In this document: in pieces, positions 18,117 through 24,754 of the stretch
Layout: every line of letters begins with the position of its first letter
How positions within the stretch are numbered: position 1 is the stretch's first letter
Assembly (NCBI GenBank): GCA_038529355.1
Contig: JBCBDU010000010.1
Span: forward strand, 36,828 to 100,827
DNA: 64,000 bases
Reading direction: 5' to 3'
Origin: CALBPI01 sp038529355
Lineage (GTDB): Bacteria; Pseudomonadota; Gammaproteobacteria; Steroidobacterales; Woeseiaceae
The notes under the pieces: model-generated
The model's input: the letters and a program-made list of their open reading frames with translations, nothing else
The model's database searches: none
Told to the model about the DNA's origin: nothing
Translations under genes and position numbers: made by a program

Positions 18117-18497
18117 ATGGCTACCAAGAAAGCTTCGAAGAAGAAATCTTCAACGAAGAAAAAAGCAACCACGAAACGTAAGGTAACTGCCAAACGTAAA
18201 GTGGCTACGAAGAAACGCGTCGCGAAAAAGAAAGTTGCCAAGAAAAAAGCAACTAAGAAAAAGGCTAAAAAGAAAGTAGCGAAGAAGAAAGTCGCTAAGA
18301 AAAAAGCCAAGAAGAAAGTAGCGAAGAAGAAAACCGCTAAGAAAAAGGCCAAGAAAAAAGTAGCGAAGAAGAAAACCGCTAAGAAAAAGGCCAAGAAAAA
18401 AGTAGCGAAGAAGAAAGTCGCTAAGAAAAAGGCTACCAAGAAAAAGGTAGCCAAAAAACGCGCTACCAAGAAGCGTGTCGTTCGCAAGAAGAAGTAA
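18117..18497 (+). CDS. Histone H1-like lysine-rich protein (AlgP-type)
   Basis: 126 residues made almost only of Lys, Ala, Val, Thr and Arg, in repeats of AKKKAKKKVAKKK type. It resembles the C-terminal domain of eukaryotic H1 and Pseudomonas AlgP/AlgR3, which bind DNA non-specifically (known for those). Start MATKKASKKKSS follows GGAG. A core 14-residue unit is repeated with near-identical codons, giving a 42-base tandem repeat. Cytoplasmic, nucleoid-associated by inference. It occupies the place of serA between ygfA and rpiA in E. coli. Confidence 0.85.
   Translation: MATKKASKKKSSTKKKATTKRKVTAKRKVATKKRVAKKKVAKKKATKKKAKKKVAKKKVAKKKAKKKVAKKKTAKKKAKKKVAKKKTAKKKAKKKVAKKKVAKKKATKKKVAKKRATKKRVVRKKK
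18295..18423 (+). repeat. 42-base tandem repeat inside the lysine-rich gene
   Basis: About three near-identical copies encoding AKKKAKKKVAKKK plus T or V. Copies differ by single synonymous changes (for example AAA/AAG). Length variation by slippage is expected. Confidence 0.8.
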
Positions 18498-18555
18498 CGA
18501 TACGATGCGTGTATCCAGCGGAGACTATGTCGCTTGATACACGGGTAACGACGGT

Positions 18556-18585
18556 CAACGTGCCCGCCCATTGGCGGGCACGTTG
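18556..18585 (+). terminator. Terminator of the AlgP-like gene
   Basis: Perfect 13-base-pair stem CAACGTGCCCGCC / GGCGGGCACGTTG with a four-base loop CATT, followed by CTTTCT. The T tract is short, but the stem is very stable and lies 58 bases after the stop. Confidence 0.75.
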
Positions 18586-18676
18586 CTTTCTGGGAGCTGA
18601 AAAAGCGTGACGCCGTTGCACGAACCGGCTTGCAAGCCCTGATACATTACCGTTGCAGTATTGGAGCAATCTCTAT

Positions 18677-19339
18677 ATGGACCATAAAGAACACAAAAAG
18701 AACGCTGCGAAAGCCGCCCTCGAGTACATTGAGGACGGTGTCGTTGCGTTAGGAATCGGCACTGGCTCGACCGTCAACGAGCTGATTCCGCTGCTACCCG
18801 ACTACCGGGACCGTATTGACTCCATAGTTTCGAGCTCCGAAGCCACGACGCAACTGCTGACCAAGGCTGGTTTTGAGGTGAAGAGCCTCAACGAGGTGGG
18901 CAACCTTGATGTCTACATCGACGGCGCGGATGAGGCGACCAAGCACTTCGACCTGCTAAAAGGCGGCGGCGGTGCACTTACGCGCGAAAAGATCCTGGCT
19001 GGCGCGGCGCGGCGCTTCATTTGCATCGCGGATGAAACAAAGCTTGTCGGCATGCTGGGCAAGTTCCCGCTGCCGATTGAAGTGATCCCGATGGCACGCT
19101 CTTACGTGAGTCGGCAAATTATCAAGATGCGCGGCCAACCGTTCTGGCGAGAAGGATTTGTCACTGACAACGGCAACGAAATCATTGATGTGCACAACCT
19201 GTCAATCGTCAATCCGCGAGAAATGGAGACTCGGCTGAATCAGATCGCCGGCGTTGTTACGGTTGGCCTGTTTGCCCATCGCGGCGCTGATGTACTGATC
19301 ATCGGCAACCGCAAGGGCGTAAAAGTCACGCAACAATAG
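18677..19339 (+). CDS. rpiA: Ribose-5-phosphate isomerase A
   Basis: Interconverts ribose 5-phosphate and ribulose 5-phosphate in the pentose phosphate pathway. Motifs: LGIGTGSTVNELI phosphate loop (about residues 28-40), DVYIDGADEATKHFD with the catalytic acid, and LLKGGGGALTREKIL. 220 residues from the ATG, which has GGAG ten bases upstream; an in-frame TTG/ATG region further upstream is not needed. Its partner in the same pathway, rpe, is 4 kb to the right. Confidence 0.97.
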   Translation: MDHKEHKKNAAKAALEYIEDGVVALGIGTGSTVNELIPLLPDYRDRIDSIVSSSEATTQLLTKAGFEVKSLNEVGNLDVYIDGADEATKHFDLLKGGGGALTREKILAGAARRFICIADETKLVGMLGKFPLPIEVIPMARSYVSRQIIKMRGQPFWREGFVTDNGNEIIDVHNLSIVNPREMETRLNQIAGVVTVGLFAHRGADVLIIGNRKGVKVTQQ

Positions 19340-19408
19340 GCGTCTTCAGCGCACATTCGAGCGCCGAAAACCGTCGCCTGCTCACTCAGCCAAAACCACA
19401 AAACTAGC

Positions 19409-19463
19409 GCCCACAAAAAAATCCGCCGGTGGCGGATTTTCATGTTGGCTGGGGGAGAGGGAT
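19409..19463 (-). repeat. 55-base direct repeat, copy A (displaced tRNA-Gln 3' end plus terminator)
   Basis: Identical over 55 bases to 19562-19616. On the minus strand it carries the last 17 or so bases of tRNA-Gln (ending CCCCCAGCCA), a short spacer and the terminator hairpin with a T7 tail. It lacks the rest of the tRNA, so it is a displaced tRNA 3' end. Confidence 0.9.
19415..19440 (-). terminator. Terminator, copy A (downstream of the tRNA-Gln repeat; also faces rpiA)
   Basis: Minus-strand AAAATCCGCC ACC GGCGGATTTTTTT: an eight-base-pair GC stem flanked by A and T tracts. The A/T flanks make it bidirectional, so it could also end rpiA transcription coming from the left. Confidence 0.85.
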
Positions 19464-19564
19464 GGACCGGCCGCCAAAGCGGCCTCGCCCTTCGGGCGTC
19501 TGTCGGCTTGCAATGCAAGCCTCGGTGCGAACCCATGTGCTTCGAACCCTGACCTCCCCCAGCC
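19447..19564 (-). repeat. Hairpin-rich element bounded by an 11-base inverted repeat
   Basis: Ends are GGCTGGGGGAG (19447-19457) and its exact complement CTCCCCCAGCC (19554-19564). Inside are three further hairpins, on the plus strand: GGCCGC-CAAA-GCGGCC, CGCCC-TTC-GGGCG and GGCTTGC-AAT-GCAAGCC. The whole can fold into a cloverleaf-like multibranch structure. It contains no convincing gene. It may be a small mobile or regulatory repeat, or a remnant left by integration at the tRNA. Confidence 0.75.
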
Positions 19565-19616
19565 CACAAAAAAATCCGCCGGTGGCGGATTTTCATGTTG
19601 GCTGGGGGAGAGGGAT
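19562..19616 (-). repeat. 55-base direct repeat, copy B (at the intact tRNA-Gln)
   Basis: Same 55 bases as 19409-19463; here the sequence continues into the intact tRNA-Gln. The two copies start 153 bases apart. Confidence 0.9.
19568..19593 (-). terminator. Terminator directly after tRNA-Gln, copy B
   Basis: Same stem as copy A (TCCGCC ACC GGCGGA with T7 tail on the minus strand), placed six bases after the tRNA CCA end. Confidence 0.88.
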
Positions 19617-19672
19617 TCGAACCCCCGTTGGCGGAGTCAGAGTCCGCAGTCCTACCACTAGACGATCCCCCA
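19599..19672 (-). tRNA. tRNA-Gln (anticodon CUG)
   Basis: Minus-strand cloverleaf of 74 bases with encoded CCA. Acceptor stem TGGGGGA pairs with TCCCCCA; D-arm ATCGTCTAGTGGTAGGA; anticodon stem GCGGA/TCCGC around loop CTCTGAC, giving anticodon CTG; T-arm with GGTTCGAATCC. It lies 53 bases after the rpsI stop on the same strand, so it may be part of the rplM-rpsI transcript. Confidence 0.96.
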
Positions 19673-19725
19673 CTTGAACGTGGGTTATGCGCATGCCGCG
19701 CTAACGCGACATGGCAACCGTAGTA

Positions 19726-20118
19726 TTAGCGTTTCGAGAACTGGGTAGCGCGGCGCGCCTTACGCAGCCCGACTTTCTTACGCTCAACTTCGCGTGCATC
19801 ACGGGTAACGAACCCGGCCTTACGCAGAGAAGGACGCAAGCTTTCGTCGTATTCCATCAGTGCACGCGTCAAGCCGTGACGAATCGCACCGGCCTGACCG
19901 GTGGTGCCACCGCCGATAACGCTCACCGTTACATCGAATGAATCGGTGCGCTCGGTAAGCTCCAGCGGCTGACGCACAATCATGCGAGCCGTTTCACGCC
20001 CGAAAAATTCATCAAGCGGTTTGTTGTTGACGGTGATCGCGCCGTTACCGGGTCGCAGATAAACCCGCGCCGTTGATGTCTTGCGTCGGCCGGTACCGTA
20101 ATGAGCGTTCGTTGCCAT
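19726..20118 (-). CDS. rpsI: 30S ribosomal protein S9
   Basis: 130 residues. Start MATNAHYGTGRRKTSTARVY and end RKKVGLRKARRATQFSKR are diagnostic; the basic C-terminal tail reaches the P-site tRNA in the small subunit. It forms the universal rplM-rpsI operon, 27 bases after rplM. Confidence 0.98.
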   Translation of the reverse strand: MATNAHYGTGRRKTSTARVYLRPGNGAITVNNKPLDEFFGRETARMIVRQPLELTERTDSFDVTVSVIGGGTTGQAGAIRHGLTRALMEYDESLRPSLRKAGFVTRDAREVERKKVGLRKARRATQFSKR

Positions 20119-20145
20119 GTCTTAATCCTAAATTCAGTCCGGCAC

Positions 20146-20580
20146 TTAAGCGGAAATTTCCAGCGGAATCGGCTGTTGTGCCTGGTGATCGTGCTCTGAG
20201 CCGCTAAATACACGCAATTTGCGGAACATTTGTCGGCCCAGTGAATTCTTCGGCAACATGCCCTTTACGGCATAGCCAATAGCGCGCTCTGGTGCGTGCG
20301 CCAGCAGTTTTTCCAGCGACATGCTTTTCAAACTGCCGATATAGCCCGTATGGTGGTGGTACATCTTGTCCGACAGTTTTTTGCCGGTAACGCGAATCTT
20401 TTCGGCGTTAATGACAACGATGTAGTCGCCCGTGTCGACATGCGGCGTGTATTCCGGCTTGTGCTTGCCACGCAGGCGAGTCGCAATCTCCGTCGCCAAA
20501 CGTCCCAGAGTCTTGTCGGTTGCATCGACCAGAAACCAGTCACGTGTGACCTCGGCCGGCTTCGCTGAAAAAGTCTTCAT
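20146..20580 (-). CDS. rplM: 50S ribosomal protein L13
   Basis: 144 residues beginning MKTFSAKPAEVTRDWFLVDA, close to the 142 of E. coli; an upstream in-frame ATG eight codons earlier would add an unconserved MKYRWDRK. Family segments GRLATEIATRLRGKHKPEYT and VDTGDYIVVINAEKIRVTG are present. In E. coli the rplM leader mediates autogenous control by L13 (known); hairpins in the leader here may play that part. Confidence 0.98.
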   Translation of the reverse strand: MKTFSAKPAEVTRDWFLVDATDKTLGRLATEIATRLRGKHKPEYTPHVDTGDYIVVINAEKIRVTGKKLSDKMYHHHTGYIGSLKSMSLEKLLAHAPERAIGYAVKGMLPKNSLGRQMFRKLRVFSGSEHDHQAQQPIPLEISA

Positions 20581-20594
20581 CTTTCTATCCCATC

Positions 20595-20668
20595 GATACT
20601 TCAAGCAGTATCAAAATGCCCATACGGCTTGCAGTACCAAAACGCCAGATGCCGCACAGCGACATCTG
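20595..20668 (-). promoter_or_regulatory. rplM leader hairpins (candidate L13 autoregulatory site)
   Basis: Two hairpins lie in the rplM 5' leader: GATACT-TCAAGC-AGTATC at 20595-20612, fourteen bases before the start codon, and a longer CAGATG.CGC / GCG.CATCTG stem at 20646-20668. The first is close enough to influence ribosome binding. Operator function is inferred by analogy with other ribosomal protein leaders. Confidence 0.45.
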
Positions 20669-20913
20669 AAAACAGTAAAAAACGGATCTCGCAACCTGTC
20701 GATCAGTCCAGTGGCGCCCGCCGATGAGAATCCAAAATTTCTTGAATTATCAACAACTAAGCGACAACTAAGCAACTAGCAGGCCGAATCCGCAGCAGCC
20801 TTCGCTGCACATCTCGGCTCTGAACAGACTCGAGCGAGCACGCAATATTAGGCTGCTCGCCTTTTGAATGCAAGGCTTTCAGCCCGATCCGGGGCTGCGA
20901 TTCGTGACGCTGG
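20669..20913. other. Intergenic region between rplM leader and DUF481 gene
   Basis: No gene is supported. A CAGCCC / GGGCTG hairpin at about 20877-20896 lies just after the DUF481 gene stop and may end that transcript, though its T tract is poor. The rplM promoter should be in the AT-rich part near 20700-20760; no strong -35/-10 pair was recognised. Confidence 0.4.
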
Positions 20914-21612
20914 CTAGAACGCGTATTCCAGAGAGATCGCTGTAAACGTATCGGTCTCTTCGCTGCCAGCCGGCACGTCGGTGTTATGCCGCACACGGTA
21001 CGATGCCACCAGCGCCATATCACCGAGAACGCGAGCCTTAATAGCCACGATTGACTGCAACATCGTGTTCTCGCTGCCGGACTCAACCGCCAAACCTGCA
21101 TGGAATTCGCTGGTTTCAGACAAGAAGCGCGTGTAGTCGGTAGCCCCGCGGAAAATCGTTTCGCTCTCGCTGGTGCCATCACGCAAATCCGACTGACGTG
21201 CACCAACACCGGCTTCCGCAGTCCACAAAGCCAACTCGTTGTCGATCAGCTTGCGACCGTAACCTGCTGCCTGCGTGATTTGCTGATCAAAACCGCCGAA
21301 CTTGTCCTTTTCGCCTCGGATGGTGCCGAAAACGTAACTCATGTCGTCGATCGCCCATTGGCTTTTCCACGCGGCGGTGTAGGCCTCTGCAATGGTGTCG
21401 ACCGCGTCCTGCGAGCCTAGACCAGCCAGATCCAGATTGTGGGTCCAGCGATCGTATTCCCACTGCAGGCCTGTGGCCGCGTTGACACTAACGGCCTCAC
21501 TGTTGCCGCTGGTGCCAAGGTAACCGAAAGAAACTTTGCCGGTGAAACCTTCAGCAAAGGCGGAACCGGACGCTGCCGTAACAAGCAGTAAAGCGAATAT
21601 TGAATGGCGCAT
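20914..21612 (-). CDS. DUF481 family outer membrane protein
   Basis: About 232 residues: signal peptide (MRHSIFALLLVTAASGSAFA), then a beta-rich body beginning FTGKVSFGYLGTSGNSEAVS and ending in a terminal phenylalanine (SLEYAF), the outer membrane beta-barrel signature. DUF481 includes the salt-induced YdiY-type proteins of unknown function. Of two ATGs two codons apart, the second is better spaced from GAGGG. Confidence 0.88.
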   Translation of the reverse strand: MRHSIFALLLVTAASGSAFAEGFTGKVSFGYLGTSGNSEAVSVNAATGLQWEYDRWTHNLDLAGLGSQDAVDTIAEAYTAAWKSQWAIDDMSYVFGTIRGEKDKFGGFDQQITQAAGYGRKLIDNELALWTAEAGVGARQSDLRDGTSESETIFRGATDYTRFLSETSEFHAGLAVESGSENTMLQSIVAIKARVLGDMALVASYRVRHNTDVPAGSEETDTFTAISLEYAF

Positions 21613-21700
21613 GGTCATTCCCTCTAGCGGGTAATTCGAAATCGGCGCGCATTATGCACCGTCGCAAGTGCTTTGGCTATGCCGCGAAACCCTACAGCAC

Positions 21701-21709
21701 TGGTATAAT
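21701..21709 (+). promoter_or_regulatory. Extended -10 promoter of coq7
   Basis: TGGTATAAT is a perfect extended -10 element. It ends seven bases before the coq7 ATG, so transcription would begin at or beside the start codon. No matching -35 or ribosome binding site is seen. Confidence 0.6.
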
Positions 21710-21716
21710 CGTAAAC

Positions 21717-22391
21717 ATGAGTAAACACGAGTTAAACAACAACACATTGCGCCGCGCCGCGGAATCACCGCTGGAGCGCTTGATTGCCGGCGCTGACAAT
21801 GCGTTGCGCACCCTGAATCGCAGAGCACCGCAGGCGTCCCGTCCGTCACCGGCGCTTGGCACCGATGAAAAGCCCATGACTGACAGCGACAAACGCCATG
21901 CCGTCGGGCTGATGCGCATCAACCACGCTGGCGAAGTCGCCGCGCAGGGCCTCTACCAGGGCCATGCGCTCGTCGCCCGCGATCCGCAGCTGCATGATCA
22001 CCTGCAACACGCGGCGGAAGAAGAGTTCGATCATCTCGCTTGGTGCCATGAGCGACTCGAGCAACTGGACGCACCCACGAGTCGGCTGAATCCTTTGTGG
22101 TATGGCGGCGCCTATCTGATCGGCGCCGCGAGTGGTCTGGCTGGAGATCGCTGGGGATTAGGCTTTATTGATGAAACAGAAAAGCAGGTCGTTGACCACA
22201 TCAGCGACCATTTGACCAAGCTGCCGCTGAAAGATGAGCGCAGCCGCAAGGTGCTCGGCACGATGCGTCAGGAAGAAGCGGCTCACGGTGCCAACGCGCG
22301 CGACCAAGGCGCCGCGAAATTGCCAGCGCCTGTACGCGGTGCAATGCGTCTGGCTGCAGGCGTCATGAAAGCAGCCGCATACCGGTTCTAG
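21717..22391 (+). CDS. coq7: 2-polyprenyl-3-methyl-6-methoxy-1,4-benzoquinol monooxygenase
   Basis: Di-iron hydroxylase that adds the C6 hydroxyl in ubiquinone synthesis; it replaces UbiF in many bacteria. Iron-binding motifs: MRINHAGEVAAQGLYQGH, AAEEEFDHLAWC, DETEKQVVDHI and MRQEEAAHG. 224 residues from MSKHELNNNTL; the N-terminal SPLERLIAGADNALRTL is shared with relatives, so the start cannot be much later. No ribosome binding site precedes the ATG, and TATAAT ends seven bases before it. Confidence 0.95.
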   Translation: MSKHELNNNTLRRAAESPLERLIAGADNALRTLNRRAPQASRPSPALGTDEKPMTDSDKRHAVGLMRINHAGEVAAQGLYQGHALVARDPQLHDHLQHAAEEEFDHLAWCHERLEQLDAPTSRLNPLWYGGAYLIGAASGLAGDRWGLGFIDETEKQVVDHISDHLTKLPLKDERSRKVLGTMRQEEAAHGANARDQGAAKLPAPVRGAMRLAAGVMKAAAYRF

Positions 22392-22487
22392 TCCGCCGCA
22401 TCTACCGAATGATGCACGCACACAGCGAATCGGGTTAGACTTAACATATAACTAGAGCCGGCGACTGACCGGCGGAGGAACACGACG

Positions 22488-23144
22488 ATGGCGACAAATG
22501 CGACCAAACCATTGAGCGAAGTACCGGCGATCAACCGGTTCCTGAGCTACTGCCGGGTTCGGACCGTCCCCTCCAAAACTGTGATGATCCACGCCGGCGA
22601 CCTGCCCGACATCCTGTACTACATCGTTGATGGCTCGGTTGAAGTCATGATCGAGGACGAAGACGGCAATGAAATGGTGCTGGCGTATTTGAACAAAAGC
22701 CAGTTCTTTGGCGAGATGGGCCTGTTCTACGAGCAACCCACGCGCAGCGCTTGGGTGCGTACACGCACCGAGTGCGAAATTGCCGAAATGACGTATCCGC
22801 GTTTTCGCCAGATCGCCAGCGAAAGTCCGGGTCTGGTGTTCGAGTTAGCCACACAACTTGCGACGCGCCTGGATCGCACCAACCGCAAACTGGGCGATCT
22901 CGCCTTCGTTGATGTTACGGGTCGTGTTGCGCACGCCATTATGGACTTGTGCAACGAGCCCGACGCGATGACGCATCCGGATGGCATGCAGATCAAAGTC
23001 AGCCGCCAGGAGTTGAGCCGCCTCGTCGGGTGTAGCCGCGAGATGGCCGGTCGGGTGCTAAAGGTGCTTGAAGAGCAAGGGCTCGTCAGTGCCAGCGGCA
23101 AAACAATTGTCGTCTACGGCGCACGACCTAAGCGCAAGATCTAG
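22488..23144 (+). CDS. crp: CRP/Vfr/Clp-type cyclic nucleotide-responsive regulator
   Basis: 218 residues with an N-terminal cyclic nucleotide domain (FGEMGLFYEQPTRSAWVR, matching the phosphate-binding cassette with the Glu and Arg-Ser pair), a dimer helix and a C-terminal helix-turn-helix SRQELSRLVGCSREMAGRVL. The C-terminal half is nearly collinear with E. coli CRP (TGRVAHAIMDL, DAMTHPDGMQIKV, GKTIVVYG). At the CRP Thr127-Ser128 positions Thr is kept and Ser is Asn (aligned from memory). Strong GGAGG precedes the ATG. It may respond to cAMP or, like Xanthomonas Clp, to c-di-GMP. Confidence 0.93.
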   Translation: MATNATKPLSEVPAINRFLSYCRVRTVPSKTVMIHAGDLPDILYYIVDGSVEVMIEDEDGNEMVLAYLNKSQFFGEMGLFYEQPTRSAWVRTRTECEIAEMTYPRFRQIASESPGLVFELATQLATRLDRTNRKLGDLAFVDVTGRVAHAIMDLCNEPDAMTHPDGMQIKVSRQELSRLVGCSREMAGRVLKVLEEQGLVSASGKTIVVYGARPKRKI

Positions 23145-23167
23145 AAGCAATTAGTTTGATTGCTCGC

Positions 23168-23190
23168 CGGCGCAGCGAGTTGCTGCGCCG
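23168..23190. terminator. Hairpin between convergent crp and rpe
   Basis: Perfect nine-base-pair stem CGGCGCAGC / GCTGCGCCG with loop GAGTT, 24 bases after crp and 21 bases after rpe. It lacks a T tract on either strand, so termination efficiency is uncertain. Confidence 0.45.
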
Positions 23191-23210
23191 TCAAACCTAC
23201 CCTGAACTGA

Positions 23211-23876
23211 TCACCCTGCGATGTTGCGGCGCATCGTCGCAATCGTAGCGGCGTAGTCGTCGCTACCAAATATTGCTGAACCTGCGACAAATGTATCGGC
23301 GCCAGCAGCGGCGATTTCGGCGATATTGTTGGTCTTCACGCCCCCATCTACTTCAAGCCGAATCGGCAAGCCGCTTGCGTCAATGCGCGCCCGCGCCTCG
23401 CGCAGCTTATCGAGCGCCGTTGGAATGAATGATTGCCCGCCGAATCCGGGGTTCACCGACATGATCAAGATCAGGTCAATCTTGTCCATCACGTAGTCGA
23501 GCCAGGATAGCGGCGTGGCCGGGCTGAACACGATGCCTGCCTGACATCCCAGATCTCGAATCAATGCTAGCGATCGATCGGGATGGCGCGTCGCTTCCGG
23601 ATGAATCGAAATGACCGATGCGCCGGCGCTGGCGAACTGCGGAATGATTTCGTCAACGGGCTCGACCATCAGGTGCACATCAATCGGCGCCGTTACACCA
23701 AACTTGCGCAGCGCCGAGCACACCATCGGCCCAATCGTCAGGTTCGGCACGAAATGATTGTCCATCACATCGAAGTGCACCCAGTCAGCGCCGGCCGCAA
23801 GCACAGCTGCCGTGTCGTCACCGAGACGCGCAAAATCAGCGGAAAGAATGGAGGGTGCGATGATCGGTGATTGCAT
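23211..23876 (-). CDS. rpe: Ribulose-phosphate 3-epimerase
   Basis: TIM-barrel enzyme interconverting ribulose and xylulose 5-phosphate. Motifs: IAPSILSADFARLGDD at the start, WVHFDVMDNHFVPNLTIGP with metal-binding residues, and LIMSVNPGFGGQSFI phosphate loop; a final DGGVKTNN follows. 221 residues from the ATG giving MQSPIIAPS; an upstream start would overlap the djlA 3' end. It follows djlA by 34 bases. Confidence 0.97.
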   Translation of the reverse strand: MQSPIIAPSILSADFARLGDDTAAVLAAGADWVHFDVMDNHFVPNLTIGPMVCSALRKFGVTAPIDVHLMVEPVDEIIPQFASAGASVISIHPEATRHPDRSLALIRDLGCQAGIVFSPATPLSWLDYVMDKIDLILIMSVNPGFGGQSFIPTALDKLREARARIDASGLPIRLEVDGGVKTNNIAEIAAAGADTFVAGSAIFGSDDYAATIATMRRNIAG

Positions 23877-23910
23877 GGTCAAAAATCTCTTGGTCAAAGG
23901 TTGACGGGGT

Positions 23911-24681
23911 CTATTTGAAACCGCGCCGGTCGCGCAGCAGCTCATACGCCTTGCGAATCTCGCGCGTCTTCTTACCGGCGGCCGTTAGCGCATCGCTGCT
24001 GGCTTTGGCACCGGACAACTTGTCGGGATGATAACGGTTCGTCAGTCGCCGGTAAGCCTTTTTGATTTCTTTGTCCGATGCATCAACGGATAAACCCAAA
24101 ATTGCAAACGCGTGCGTCGCATCATCTTGTTGGCCTGCGCCGCCGCTCGCCGGTTTGAAGCGTTGTTCGATGCGCGTCGCTGCCTCGATCTGGGCGAGCT
24201 CAACGCGGCTGATGCCAAACTCCTGACACACTTGCCACAACACGCGTCGCTCTTGCGCGCTCGCTTCGCGCTTCATCAACAGAATCGGCAGTAGCAGCTC
24301 GACCAGCCGGCGGCCGGTCGCATGACCGGCACCCGCTTGCTCGCGCAGCGTGCCTAATGTGCGCTCCAGCGCGAAGCCGTCGTCCTTGCCACGGTTGAAA
24401 TGCTGCATGGCCGCGCGCGTTTGTTCGCCCGACAAACTCAACGCGTGCATCGCGGTACGGGCCCAGCGAATCTCATCTTCGCTGACGCGGCCGTCGGCTT
24501 TGGCCAAATGCCCCATAATCGAAAACGCGACAGGGACGAAGTTGCTGGGCAGCGCACCACGTGCGTATTTTTGATAGCCGCGATCGAATTGGTGCCCAAG
24601 CACCAGACCGAACAGCGCCAGCGGCCATTTGCCGGTGGCAAGACCTGCAATACCACCCAGCAACTTGCCCAGGTAATTCAC
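23911..24681 (-). CDS. djlA: DjlA-type membrane-anchored J-domain co-chaperone
   Basis: 256 residues in the DjlA order: an N-terminal glycine-rich membrane segment (about 5-30), a TerB-like helical middle (ADGRVSEDEIRWARTAMHAL, about 62-81) and a C-terminal J domain with YRRLTNRYHPDKL containing HPD. DjlA stimulates DnaK at the inner membrane. Cotranscribed with rpe. Confidence 0.92.
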   Translation of the reverse strand: MNYLGKLLGGIAGLATGKWPLALFGLVLGHQFDRGYQKYARGALPSNFVPVAFSIMGHLAKADGRVSEDEIRWARTAMHALSLSGEQTRAAMQHFNRGKDDGFALERTLGTLREQAGAGHATGRRLVELLLPILLMKREASAQERRVLWQVCQEFGISRVELAQIEAATRIEQRFKPASGGAGQQDDATHAFAILGLSVDASDKEIKKAYRRLTNRYHPDKLSGAKASSDALTAAGKKTREIRKAYELLRDRRGFK

Positions 24682-24754
24682 GCGCCCTGCCTCACCGCTT
24701 GCGTGCCGTTTGCCATGCGCCCATTATCGCTGTTTTCGCGTCCGCGGGTCGACC

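Noticed and set aside
18118..18497. Repeats in the lysine-rich gene considered as a CRISPR array
   Set aside because: Repeats are contiguous, in frame and without unique spacers.
19409..19616. 55-base direct repeats considered as ends of a complete genomic island
   Set aside because: Only 98 bases separate them and no integrase gene is in the window. At most it is a remnant.
19382..19677. Short open frames across the duplicated tRNA-Gln region considered as genes
   Set aside because: They run through a tRNA end, two terminators and hairpins; apparent protein repeats come from the 55-base DNA repeat.
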